Shown: in pieces, positions 51,959-59,500 of the stretch
Numbering within the stretch: position 1 is the first letter of the stretch
How the letters are laid out: each line of letters begins with the position of its first letter
Origin: Tissierella praeacuta DSM 18095
GTDB lineage: Bacteria > Bacillota > Clostridia > Tissierellales > Tissierellaceae
DNA length: 64,000 nt
Assembly: GCF_900128955.1 (NCBI RefSeq)
Contig: NZ_FQTY01000011.1
Span: forward strand, 1-64,000
Reading direction: 5' to 3'
The notes under the pieces: model-generated
Told to the model about the DNA's origin: nothing
Databases searched by the model: none
What the model saw: the letters and a program-made list of their open reading frames with translations, nothing else
Translations under genes and position numbers: made by a program

Positions 51959-52669
51959 ATGAAAAGAATGCTTATCTTATGTATTACTTTGTGTTTGCTG
52001 CTTACTGGAATTACAGGAACTGCTTTAGCAGATAGTGGTATTGAGGTTAAATTGGAAAATCTTGAAAAACAAAAAGAAAATAATTTGATTTCAATAAAAG
52101 AACAATTAACACAACAAGATATGATGGCACATTATTATATCTACGAAGAAATAATTGAAGAAGAATATAATGCTCTGAAAAGAAAAGTTGAAAACCAATA
52201 TGGTCATAAGTCACTTTATAGAGCTGATGATAAAGTTAGATTAAGAAATGGTGGGCAAATATCCTATAAAATGGGGGAAAATATAACTAATGATCCAAGA
52301 GGACACGCTTTTTTAGTGTCAGATTATTATACAAAAACACAAACAAAAGATATAATAAGAAAATATGATAGAAATAACAGAATAACATGGAAAGACCTAT
52401 CAAGATTTGTAATTGAAACTGTTATATCTGAAAAAAGTAAAATTCCTTATATAGGACCCTTATTAATTGGTATAGAAGGCACAAAATTAGTTAGAGATTA
52501 TATAACAGTAAAACAGATAGAAGCAGTAGAAAACTCAAGAACGGGTTGTATGATAATTGCATCAAGTTCTACTACAGTAGGTAGAAGTACTACAATTAGA
52601 GTATGGGAAGATACTCCTTATGCATATATACCAACAACTGCTACAAGAGTAAAAATTAAACATTTTTAA
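51959..52669 (+). CDS. Secreted protein of the agr-like locus, unknown family
   Basis: TAAAGGAGGGG precedes the ATG. The 236-residue protein has a signal peptide (1-24, ending GTALA), an N-terminal coiled-coil-like stretch (LENLEKQKENNLISIKEQ) and a domain with GHKSLYRADDKVRLRNGGQI, RGHAFLVSDYYTKTQTKDII and a C-terminal SSSTTVGRSTTIRVWEDTPY. It stands where agrD would be expected but is far too large for a pheromone precursor. It may be an exported effector or adhesin controlled by the locus. A toxin role is possible but unproven. Confidence 0.6.
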   Translation: MKRMLILCITLCLLLTGITGTALADSGIEVKLENLEKQKENNLISIKEQLTQQDMMAHYYIYEEIIEEEYNALKRKVENQYGHKSLYRADDKVRLRNGGQISYKMGENITNDPRGHAFLVSDYYTKTQTKDIIRKYDRNNRITWKDLSRFVIETVISEKSKIPYIGPLLIGIEGTKLVRDYITVKQIEAVENSRTGCMIIASSSTTVGRSTTIRVWEDTPYAYIPTTATRVKIKHF

Positions 52670-52686
52670 GGGGTGCCATTAGTAAG

Positions 52687-53073
52687 ATGGATCAAAATAT
52701 AATAAATTTTATAATAAAAAAGGTTATCATCCCTCTATATTTGTCTTATCGCCTTTATAATATTATAAAATCGATAAAACAGCAAAAATCAAATATAATT
52801 AGTTTCACTAAGTTATTTCAACCTATTGTGTTTCTTTTTTTAGTTTTTTCTTATACACATTATTTTAATTACGATATTTTAGATGAAGTTATGATATTTA
52901 TTGCTTTCCCTATACTTTTTTTAATTGAATCAGTTTTGTTTTTTAAAAACAAAGCTGATTGGACTGCAAAAGAAAAAATAATATATATAACAATTTTATC
53001 TTCTTTTATAATCACTGAATTATTATATGTATTTAAGCTTAAGAATATTAACCCCACTATTTTTTCTAAATAG
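52687..53073 (+). CDS. Small four-helix membrane protein of the agr-like locus
   Basis: The start lies 17 bases behind the secreted protein stop (AAGGGGTG upstream). The 128-residue protein has an N-terminal amphipathic segment and three to four membrane helices (LFQPIVFLFLVFSY, VMIFIAFPILFLIESVLFF, IIYITILSSFIITELLYVF). It could be an immunity or export partner of the preceding secreted protein (inference from order only). Its stop lies inside the terminator stem. Confidence 0.55.
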   Translation: MDQNIINFIIKKVIIPLYLSYRLYNIIKSIKQQKSNIISFTKLFQPIVFLFLVFSYTHYFNYDILDEVMIFIAFPILFLIESVLFFKNKADWTAKEKIIYITILSSFIITELLYVFKLKNINPTIFSK

Positions 53074-53094
53074 TGAGGGTTTATTATTTTTCTA
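53051..53094 (+). terminator. Terminator before the two-component genes
   Basis: ACCC plus CACTATTT (53051-53062) pairs with AAATAGTG and GGGT (53068-53080) with one bulged A, followed by a T-rich tail. Confidence 0.85.
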
Positions 53095-53294
53095 TACCAG
53101 TTTTAAGAACCTTAGAGTTTGCTCTTTATATTTTTCCATATATGTCCTCTAATAGTTTTGAATGTTCATTAGTTGGGTAGATAGGATTTTTGTGAATACA
53201 ATATTAATATTATATATTTGTAAGCATTGTCAAAAAAGTGTATATTTGTGATATAGTTAATGTAAGTTATCATTTTGCTAGGGAGGTATGAAGT

Positions 53295-54011
53295 ATGTTT
53301 ATAATAGCAATTTGTGATGATGAACAGATAATAGTTTCACAAATTGAGAATATATTATTGGATTATTCCAAAAGAACCAGTTTGGAAGTAGATATTATAG
53401 TATTTTATTCAGGGGAAGAATTGTATAAATATATGGAATTGGGGTATAACTTTGACTTAATATATTTGGATATTGAAATGGAACCTATGAATGGACTTGA
53501 AGTAGGAAAGATGATAAGAAATAGGATGCAGAACCATAAAACGGACATTGTTTATATCTCAGGTAAAGATGGTTATGATCGTCAGCTGTTTGATGTACAG
53601 CCCTTGCACTTTATTTCAAAACCTATTGATCCCAATAATGTGATAGAAGATTTAAAGTTAGCTATGCTTAGGGCAAACAAACTAGGGGGTGTATTTACAT
53701 ATAAAAAAGCCAATGAATCACATAAAGTACCAATAAAGGATATTATATATTTTGAGAGTCTTGGTAGAGAAACAAGGATTGTTACAGTAAATAACGAAGA
53801 TATTTTTTATGGGGTAATGCAGAAAATATTTGATATAGTCGGGAAATATCAATTTATTAGAATTCATAGATCCTACATTGTTAATTATAATCATATATCC
53901 ATTTTTAGATATGAGGAAGTTATTATGTCAAATGGGATAATACTACCTATAAGTCAGGCAAAAAGAAAAGAAATTAAAGATATACAGTTAAGTATAGAGC
54001 AGGAGGAATAA
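53295..54011 (+). CDS. LytTR response regulator (AgrA-like)
   Basis: AGGGAGG precedes the ATG. The 238-residue protein has a receiver domain (AICDDEQI, phosphoacceptor LIYLDIEMEPMNGLE, ISKPID) and a LytTR DNA-binding domain (IIYFESLGRETRIVTVNNED, then FIRIHRSYIVNYNHI). AgrA/ComE-type regulators act with peptide-sensing kinases such as the one encoded directly behind it. The gene stop and the kinase start are separated by three bases at most. Its target promoters are not obvious in the window. Confidence 0.9.
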   Translation: MFIIAICDDEQIIVSQIENILLDYSKRTSLEVDIIVFYSGEELYKYMELGYNFDLIYLDIEMEPMNGLEVGKMIRNRMQNHKTDIVYISGKDGYDRQLFDVQPLHFISKPIDPNNVIEDLKLAMLRANKLGGVFTYKKANESHKVPIKDIIYFESLGRETRIVTVNNEDIFYGVMQKIFDIVGKYQFIRIHRSYIVNYNHISIFRYEEVIMSNGIILPISQAKRKEIKDIQLSIEQEE

Positions 54012-54014
54012 GTG

Positions 54015-55298
54015 GTGAGCATTGATATACATAATTCCGTTTATATTTTCAGTAATATCTTTATGACTTATACAGTATATAAGTTTATGAAAATATTTTA
54101 TGAAAAGGAAAATACAAAAGCAAAGGCAATAGAAATAGGGCTTTATGCTATATATTTTATAGCTATTACTATATTACGTATTTTTGTTAATATCCCTATT
54201 ATACTCTTGATTTCAAATTTGGGACTTTTCCTAATGCTAACATTAAATTATAAGGGTAGTTTTAAAAAGAAGATTTTGACAGCTTTTTTAATATACCTTA
54301 CTTTAATGTGCATTGAAATGATAATTGTTTTATCTACAGGATATTTTAAATTAGATTTTTTAATAAGAAATAATTATGAATCAATTTTAGGAATTATTAT
54401 TATAAGAATAGTATCATATTTTGTAGTACTGATTATAGCAAGCTATAAAAATATTCGTCAAGGTGATATTGTTCCTAATACCTACTGGGTATGCATACTT
54501 ATTATACCAATAGGAACATTATATTTACTGATTACAACATTTATGGTAAGTGGACTTGCATCTGTAACAATATTTATAGCTATAGCACTGGTATTATTTA
54601 TTAATTTTGCAACATTTTACTTATATGATGAAATTTCAAGAATATTATCAGAGGAAAAAGATAAGATACTTATGCAGCAACAAAACAAGTATTATGAAAA
54701 CCAGCTGGAACTAATGAGAGCATCTTTGAAGTCTATAAAAACCATAAAGCATGATTTGAAAAATCATATGGGCTCCTTATATGCCTTGGGGGAAGAAGAT
54801 AAAAAAGAAGAGTTACTGAAGTATTTATCTGGGATGATAGAAGTGCTTAATAATAAAGAAGGTTTGGCATCTACAGGAAATACTGTTATAGACAGTATAA
54901 TCAACTTTAAATTACAAGAGGCAGAAAAGGAGAAAATTGCAATAAATATAGATTTAAATATTCCGAGAGAACTAAAAATTCCTTCATTTGATATAACTAT
55001 CATTCTAGGAAATCTATTAGATAATGCATTAAATGCAGTAAAGAAGTTGGAGAAAGATAGATACATAGATATTAAAATCAAATATACAAAAGGACGATTA
55101 ATTGTAAGGATAGATAACTCCTTTGATGGAATAATCATAAAAGAAAAAGGTAGAATAATTACTTCACATAGAGATAAGAACAATCATGGTTTAGGATTAG
55201 AAAGTGTAAAAACAGTTTTAGAAAAATACAATGGAACTATAGAATTTAAATATGATAGAAATAAATTCCATACAGGGATGTTAATGTTTATTGAGTGA
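54015..55298 (+). CDS. AgrC-like peptide-sensing histidine kinase
   Basis: GTG at 54015 (or 54012) follows AGGAGG in the end of the regulator gene. The ~427-residue protein has six to seven membrane helices (about 1-205), a coiled-coil linker, the H-box MRASLKSIKTIKHDLKNHMG of the HPK10/GHKL class, the N-box ILGNLLDNALNAVK, and G-box HGLGLESVKTVLE. Kinases of this type sense secreted cyclic or linear peptides. No matching pheromone precursor is visible, although an AgrB-like remnant lies upstream. Confidence 0.9.
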   Translation: MSIDIHNSVYIFSNIFMTYTVYKFMKIFYEKENTKAKAIEIGLYAIYFIAITILRIFVNIPIILLISNLGLFLMLTLNYKGSFKKKILTAFLIYLTLMCIEMIIVLSTGYFKLDFLIRNNYESILGIIIIRIVSYFVVLIIASYKNIRQGDIVPNTYWVCILIIPIGTLYLLITTFMVSGLASVTIFIAIALVLFINFATFYLYDEISRILSEEKDKILMQQQNKYYENQLELMRASLKSIKTIKHDLKNHMGSLYALGEEDKKEELLKYLSGMIEVLNNKEGLASTGNTVIDSIINFKLQEAEKEKIAINIDLNIPRELKIPSFDITIILGNLLDNALNAVKKLEKDRYIDIKIKYTKGRLIVRIDNSFDGIIIKEKGRIITSHRDKNNHGLGLESVKTVLEKYNGTIEFKYDRNKFHTGMLMFIE

Positions 55299-55331
55299 GA
55301 ACAAAGATTAAATTAGTCTTTGGTTGGATAA

Positions 55332-55358
55332 TGGATAGGTTACAATAAACTAGACAAC
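55332..55358 (+). repeat. Left copy of a perfect 27-bp inverted repeat
   Basis: It begins TGGATAGGTTACAATAA and has its exact reverse complement at 61641-61667. The outer end is TGG and the inner end TAGACA, the layout of IS150-type terminal repeats, facing inward over 6.3 kb. Confidence 0.85.
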
Positions 55359-55466
55359 TAAATTAGGTTCATGTAAACTAATATCAATTAATATAATTGA
55401 TTTAATATAAATAGGGAGTGTGATATCGTGAATATTAATCTCATGGACAGAAAAATGATTAAAATG

Positions 55467-55515
55467 CTCTGTACAAAGTCTGTAGGTATGAATTTGGGCG
55501 ACAATTTGTACAGAG
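55467..55515 (+). repeat. Inverted repeat with hairpin potential
   Basis: CTCTGTACAAA (55467-55477) is exactly complementary to TTTGTACAGAG (55505-55515), with GTC/GAC pairing further in. A T-rich tail follows at 55522, so it may be a terminator or a structured leader before the CD3324-like gene. Confidence 0.6.
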
Positions 55516-55608
55516 GTAGATATTTTTTAGTCGCTTTTGATAAATAAATTCATACATATACAGGCTTTGTTTCCTTAATTAAATAATAAATTTAAGGAAG
55601 TGAGCTTT

Positions 55609-55878
55609 ATGAAATATGTAAGAATTGATAGAATATTACCAGATGATTTAGTTAAAGAAATTCAAAAGTATGTCCAAGGCGAATATGTATACATTCCTTC
55701 TCTTCCTGAAAAGAGGAAAAGATGGGGTGAAAAATCTAAAAGTCGAGATTATCTAAAGGCTAGAAATGAAAAGATTCTAAACCTGTATATGGGTGGGCAA
55801 TCAATTAGCAATCTAGCTGAAGAATTCTTTCTTTCGGAGAGTAGTATTAAGAAAATTGTATATAAAAAAGATAAGTAG
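55609..55878 (+). CDS. CD3324-family helix-turn-helix protein
   Basis: The ATG at 55609 follows AAGGAAGTGAG (GTG at 55600 overlaps it). The 89-residue protein starts MKYVRIDRILPDDLVKEIQK, then YVQGEYVYIP and KRWGEKSKSRDYLKARNEKI, and ends in a helix-turn-helix (SISNLAEEFFLSESSIKKIV). This matches the CD3324 family of small Firmicute proteins, whose function is unknown but probably regulatory. It is a single-gene unit with its own terminator. Confidence 0.8.
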   Translation: MKYVRIDRILPDDLVKEIQKYVQGEYVYIPSLPEKRKRWGEKSKSRDYLKARNEKILNLYMGGQSISNLAEEFFLSESSIKKIVYKKDK

Positions 55879-55881
55879 ATT

Positions 55882-55913
55882 AAAGCTACTACTTTTATAT
55901 GTGTAGTAGCTTT
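55882..55913 (+). terminator. Terminator after the CD3324-family gene
   Basis: AAAGCTACTAC (55882-55892) pairs with GTAGTAGCTTT (55903-55913), followed by TGTGTAA; the stem starts just behind the stop codon. Confidence 0.85.
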
Positions 55914-56053
55914 TGTGTAAAAGATGATATAGAAATGATTATTATCTTTCTTAAAAAATGTAGAAGCTTTAAAATGGTATTGAAGATAAAATTCATTTGA
56001 AAACGAATTTTCAATTCTTCCAGTAGATATTATAACAAAAGGAGAGAATCAAA

Positions 56054-56467
56054 GTGAATAAAAAAATATCATTAATTCATTCTACAAATTTAGCTGCAGT
56101 AGATTATGCTTATGCTGGACGTATACCTTCTGGAATGGACTTATTATTTTTGGCGGGGGCATGTCCCATTAATAAAAACGGAGAAGTACCTAGCTTGAGT
56201 GATTATGAGTTTCAGGCGAAACTTTGTGTAGAGAATTTAAAGGAAGCACTGAAGGAATGTGGGGCTACTTTGGAAGATGTAGTATATACTAGGGTTCTTG
56301 TAGCATCTCACCATCAGTCAGATTTGGTAACTGCATGGGAAACAATAAGAGAAAAGTTTGGTAATCACCATGTTCCAAGCACTTTATCCGGAGTTACAGT
56401 ATTAGGATATACAAATCAACTGGTGGAAATTGAAGCAGTAGCAGCAGTAGAAAATAATACAAAATGA
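56054..56467 (+). CDS. RidA-family (YjgF/YER057c) protein
   Basis: A GTG start follows AAAGGAGAG. The 137-residue protein has the RidA fold marks YAGRIPSGMDLLFLAGACPI, QAKLCVENLKEALKECGATL and EDVVYTRVLVA, and ends QLVEIEAVAAVENN with the conserved glutamate. RidA proteins hydrolyse reactive enamines/imines made by PLP enzymes, although the arginine that binds the substrate carboxylate in true RidA (R105-type, in VPxRxxxxV) is here VPSTLSGVTV, so it may be a relative with another substrate. It is monocistronic. Confidence 0.85.
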   Translation: MNKKISLIHSTNLAAVDYAYAGRIPSGMDLLFLAGACPINKNGEVPSLSDYEFQAKLCVENLKEALKECGATLEDVVYTRVLVASHHQSDLVTAWETIREKFGNHHVPSTLSGVTVLGYTNQLVEIEAVAAVENNTK

Positions 56468-56598
56468 TTGAAGTATTTGCGTCTAAAGAGAAAGATATCT
56501 TCATAAAAAATAAATTTTATTAGAAATATAAATGCATTGAGATATAAACCCTTGTTTCTCTTGCTTTATATAAGTTCTAAAATCTAATATAGAGATTA

Positions 56599-56641
56599 AA
56601 GGAAGTGAAGTTTTCGGTCAACTATTGATTGAGGCTTCCTT
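56599..56641 (+). terminator. Weak hairpin downstream of ridA
   Basis: AAGGAAG (56599-56605) pairs with CTTCCTT (56635-56641), followed by a T-rich stretch (TTCTTTTAT). It is a possible terminator with a long loop. Confidence 0.35.
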
Positions 56642-56772
56642 CTTTTATGTATGGTACATCACTAGGAATAGAACAACTAATGATGAATATTATATTTCAC
56701 AAACAATAAAATCTATACAATTAATGGATTACATGTAGAATTTATATACGTTATAGTCTTTCTATTCCGTCC

Positions 56773-57078
56773 TATAAATTAGCAATAATATGTTCTTCAA
56801 AACATAAGTTAGCTTTAGAAGAACATATTGATATCAATAAGCCAATACAAGAAAAATTATTGCTTAGGGAAAAAGGCAGCGCAATTAGAGATGTTTTTGA
56901 TAGTGCATTACCTAAAATTCTAATAGAAGAAATCAATAGTGGTGAAATTTTTGAGATAAAGGTAAATGATTTCCAATTAGTTAATATAAATCATATTGTA
57001 TTTCATAAAGATAAATTTCAAACAAAGAGTTTTAAAACATTGATCAAAATAATTAAGAATAAAGCGGATGATAAGTGA
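56773..57078 (+). pseudogene. LysR-type regulator C-terminal fragment with internal deletion
   Basis: The frame reads YKLAIICSSKHKLALEEHID, then LLLREKGSAIRDVFDSA, which jumps directly to LPKILIEEINSGEIFEIKV and ends NHIVFHKDKFQTKSFKTLIK. These are pieces of a LysR substrate-binding domain; about 40 residues between FDSA and LPKIL are missing and the DNA-binding domain is absent. Its tail matches the fragment at 7300-7377. Confidence 0.75.
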
Positions 57079-57256
57079 ATGTACCTTCATTCAGCAACAG
57101 TAATTGTAAGAAATGGGACTATACCTTGGATACAACGGGACAAGAGAAAGAGGGTAACCAAGTCTTAGAATGACAAAGTTGCCCATATTCCTATACTAAT
57201 TGGCATTAGCTTGGTTCAGAGCTTGCTTATTCTGATCAAGATGTGAACTAACAACT
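57079..57256. other. Intergenic stretch of decayed DNA
   Basis: Stops lie in all frames and no family is recognised. It separates the LysR and XRE remnants. Confidence 0.4.
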
Positions 57257-57415
57257 TTAATCAAAATAAAATAGTTCTTCAAACTTTTTATCAAGTGCAA
57301 TACACAGAATCAGTGCTAATTTAGCACTAGGATTAAACTGTCCTGTTTCAATAGAGCTGATTGTATTACGGGAAACGCCCACCAGTTCAGCAAGTTGCTG
57401 TGTTCTCCCATAAAG
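57257..57415 (-). pseudogene. XRE-family helix-turn-helix regulator remnant
   Basis: The minus strand reads LYGRTQQLAELVGVSRNTIS, then SIETGQFNPSAKLALILCIA and LDKKFEELFYFD with a stop, the usual C-terminal part of ~65-residue Cro/CI-type regulators. The first ~12 residues are missing behind a stop codon. Confidence 0.7.
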
Positions 57416-57652
57416 CTATTGAATATTACTTCGAAAATAAAAACAAAGCAAAATGCAGTAAAACCAAGTTTACTTGTCAATAGAATTTACTAAGTTTTAT
57501 GTACAATATTAAAATATTAAGAATCAAGAACTTAAATAGGATATTAAAGAGATATACTCAGAAAATGTAAAAGAGTATAAATTATTTTAAAAATAATCTA
57601 AAACTGTACAAAAGTTAGATGACTTATTTGAAAAGATGAAATATTATATAAG

Positions 57653-57666
57653 TACATCATGATGTA
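57653..57666 (+). promoter_or_regulatory. 14-bp perfect palindrome upstream of the NlpC/P60 gene
   Basis: TACATCATGATGTA stands 46 bases before the ATG at 57713. It is a possible operator; the regulator is unknown. Confidence 0.4.
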
Positions 57667-57712
57667 AAGTTAGAATATTACTAGCATTTTTGTTTGAGAA
57701 GGAGGTAGAAGA

Positions 57713-58354
57713 ATGATTAAGGAATTTATGAAAAAGCTAACAGTAATAGTTTTGGCTCTAATTTTGGTTTTACCAAATATTAGTTTAGCGGCAGGACAAG
57801 AAGATTATCTTTCGGCGGAAGAAGTATTTACACAAGAAGAATTAGAAATACTAGAAAAGGAAGTAGAGAAAAAAGATTTAGAGTTCGATAAGGGTGATGA
57901 AGGTTCTATTACTTTGCAATCAATTGGGATATACCCAAGAAGAAAAGGAGTTATTCTCGTAACAAAAGATAAGTTCAAGGGTATAATACCAACAGGACAT
58001 GCTGCGATTGTATATAGTTATGGAACGGTAGTTGAGTCATTATCTGGAGGAGTAACAACAGGAGCAAATGATTGGAATCAAACAAGAAAAACTTGCTATG
58101 GAGCAACAGTTAAAGGAACAACTACAGCACAGGATGAAGCTGCAGCTAATTGGTGTTATAGAAAGTTAGGGTTACCCTATAATTGGAACTATCTTAATCC
58201 TTATACAAGGGATAAGTTTTACTGTTCTCAACTAGTATACGCAGCATTTTTGGATAATTACAGAATCAATCTAGATACTTCCGATTTTGGAGTTGCAGTT
58301 CATCCAATGGAATTAGTAAATAGCAGCAATACATCTAAAATATATGAGAAATAA
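57713..58354 (+). CDS. Secreted YiiX/NlpC-P60-like cysteine peptidase or amidase
   Basis: AGAAGGAGGTAG precedes the ATG. The 213-residue protein has a signal peptide (about 1-27, ending SLA), an acidic linker and a permuted NlpC/P60 (YiiX/YebB-like) domain. The histidine comes first in IPTGHAAIVYSYG (H96) and the cysteine later in DKFYCSQLVYAAF (C171), the reversed order of ordinary NlpC/P60 enzymes. Such proteins cut peptide or amide bonds in cell wall or lipid-linked substrates. A perfect palindrome follows the stop, then a lipoprotein gene. Confidence 0.8.
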   Translation: MIKEFMKKLTVIVLALILVLPNISLAAGQEDYLSAEEVFTQEELEILEKEVEKKDLEFDKGDEGSITLQSIGIYPRRKGVILVTKDKFKGIIPTGHAAIVYSYGTVVESLSGGVTTGANDWNQTRKTCYGATVKGTTTAQDEAAANWCYRKLGLPYNWNYLNPYTRDKFYCSQLVYAAFLDNYRINLDTSDFGVAVHPMELVNSSNTSKIYEK

Positions 58355-58366
58355 ACATAAGTTATA

Positions 58367-58396
58367 AATCAAAGGGAACCATGGTTCCCTTTGATT
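58367..58396. repeat. 30-bp perfect palindrome between peptidase and lipoprotein genes
   Basis: AATCAAAGGGAACCA (58367-58381) is followed immediately by its reverse complement. There is no T run, so it may be an attenuator, a processing site or a protein-binding site rather than a plain terminator. Confidence 0.7.
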
Positions 58397-58419
58397 AAAT
58401 TAGAAATGAGGTTATAAAG

Positions 58420-59475
58420 ATGAAAAGGTTAGTTTATATTGTTGGAATAATAGGAGTTTTAGTTACTATAAATGGGTGTAGTCCTAAGTTAGATAAATCT
58501 AAATTTTTAGGTAGTGAAAAGGCTAAAATTGGGATAGTAGAGACAATAGCTACTGAATACAATAGTAGTATCCATTGGTATGACAAGGATTTAAATAAGG
58601 TTTCAGAGCAAAAGTTGAAATATGCTATGTTAGGATCTTCATTCCATAATCCAGTTTATTATGATAATAAAGTTTTTATGATTCCTCAAGGATTAGGAAA
58701 TAAAAAGGATAGTAAAAAAGTGATAAGTCTTGATAAAAATAATTTTGAAATAACAGAATACTCTTTCAATAATATAGCATTAAATGATGTTGCAGTTAGT
58801 GAAGATTATATTTATACAATAAATACACTTAATGGAAATACACATATATCAAGATTAGATAAAAAAAATAATGAAATTAAAGAAATAATAGTGGATAAAG
58901 AATATTTTAGTGGAATTACGATTTTAAAAGGAAAAATATATGCATTTAGTTCTAATATGTTAACCACATTTCCAAGGTTTTATCTTTATATTTATAATGA
59001 AGAACTAGATATTTTGGATAAAAAAGATATTACTCAATATGGAACAGGTCAATATAAATTTATGTATGATGAAAAATATTTATATGCCGGAGTGACGAGT
59101 ACAAAGGAAGATAAGCCAGCAAATAGTATATTAAAAGTTTCAATTGATACAAATGCAGTTGAGATAATAGATATAGGTGAAGAGTTTCCAAATGATATTC
59201 TTCAATATAATAATAAAATAATAATAACAAATCATGATCTTGTTACATATGAAGGAAGTAAAATAACTATTTTAGATAAAAATACTCAGGAACTTGAGAT
59301 TGTAGAATTAAATAGAAAAGCAGAATTTGCAGGTGTAATAGGAAACTCCTTAGTTGTAGCAGATCAAGAGAGTGTAAGTCTATACAATATAGAAAACAAA
59401 TTTGAATTAATAAAAGATATATTCATTGAGAAGCATGAAGATTCTTATATTTCTAGTATAATTATATTAGAATAA
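58420..59475 (+). CDS. Lipoprotein, beta-propeller-like
   Basis: GAGGTTATAAAG precedes the ATG. A lipoprotein signal ends VTINGC (cysteine at about residue 20). The remaining ~330 residues consist of repeating beta-rich units (KVISLDKNNFEITEY, HISRLDKKNNEIKEI, SILKVSIDTNAVEIID, KITILDKNTQELEIVE) spaced by about 45-50 residues, which suggests a beta-propeller on the cell surface. No specific family is recognised. It lies between the peptidase and the lanthipeptide synthetase and could serve that locus. Confidence 0.6.
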   Translation: MKRLVYIVGIIGVLVTINGCSPKLDKSKFLGSEKAKIGIVETIATEYNSSIHWYDKDLNKVSEQKLKYAMLGSSFHNPVYYDNKVFMIPQGLGNKKDSKKVISLDKNNFEITEYSFNNIALNDVAVSEDYIYTINTLNGNTHISRLDKKNNEIKEIIVDKEYFSGITILKGKIYAFSSNMLTTFPRFYLYIYNEELDILDKKDITQYGTGQYKFMYDEKYLYAGVTSTKEDKPANSILKVSIDTNAVEIIDIGEEFPNDILQYNNKIIITNHDLVTYEGSKITILDKNTQELEIVELNRKAEFAGVIGNSLVVADQESVSLYNIENKFELIKDIFIEKHEDSYISSIIILE

Positions 59476-59500
59476 TTTTATAAATATAAGTAGGTGATAA

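Noticed and set aside
55429-55548. A 39-codon frame with GTG start (NINLMDRKMIKMLCTKSVGM...) as a possible AgrD-like pheromone for the kinase just upstream
   Set aside because: It lacks the AgrD layout (amphipathic helix, short cyclised region with Cys/Ser, acidic tail) and mostly overlaps a hairpin-forming inverted repeat.
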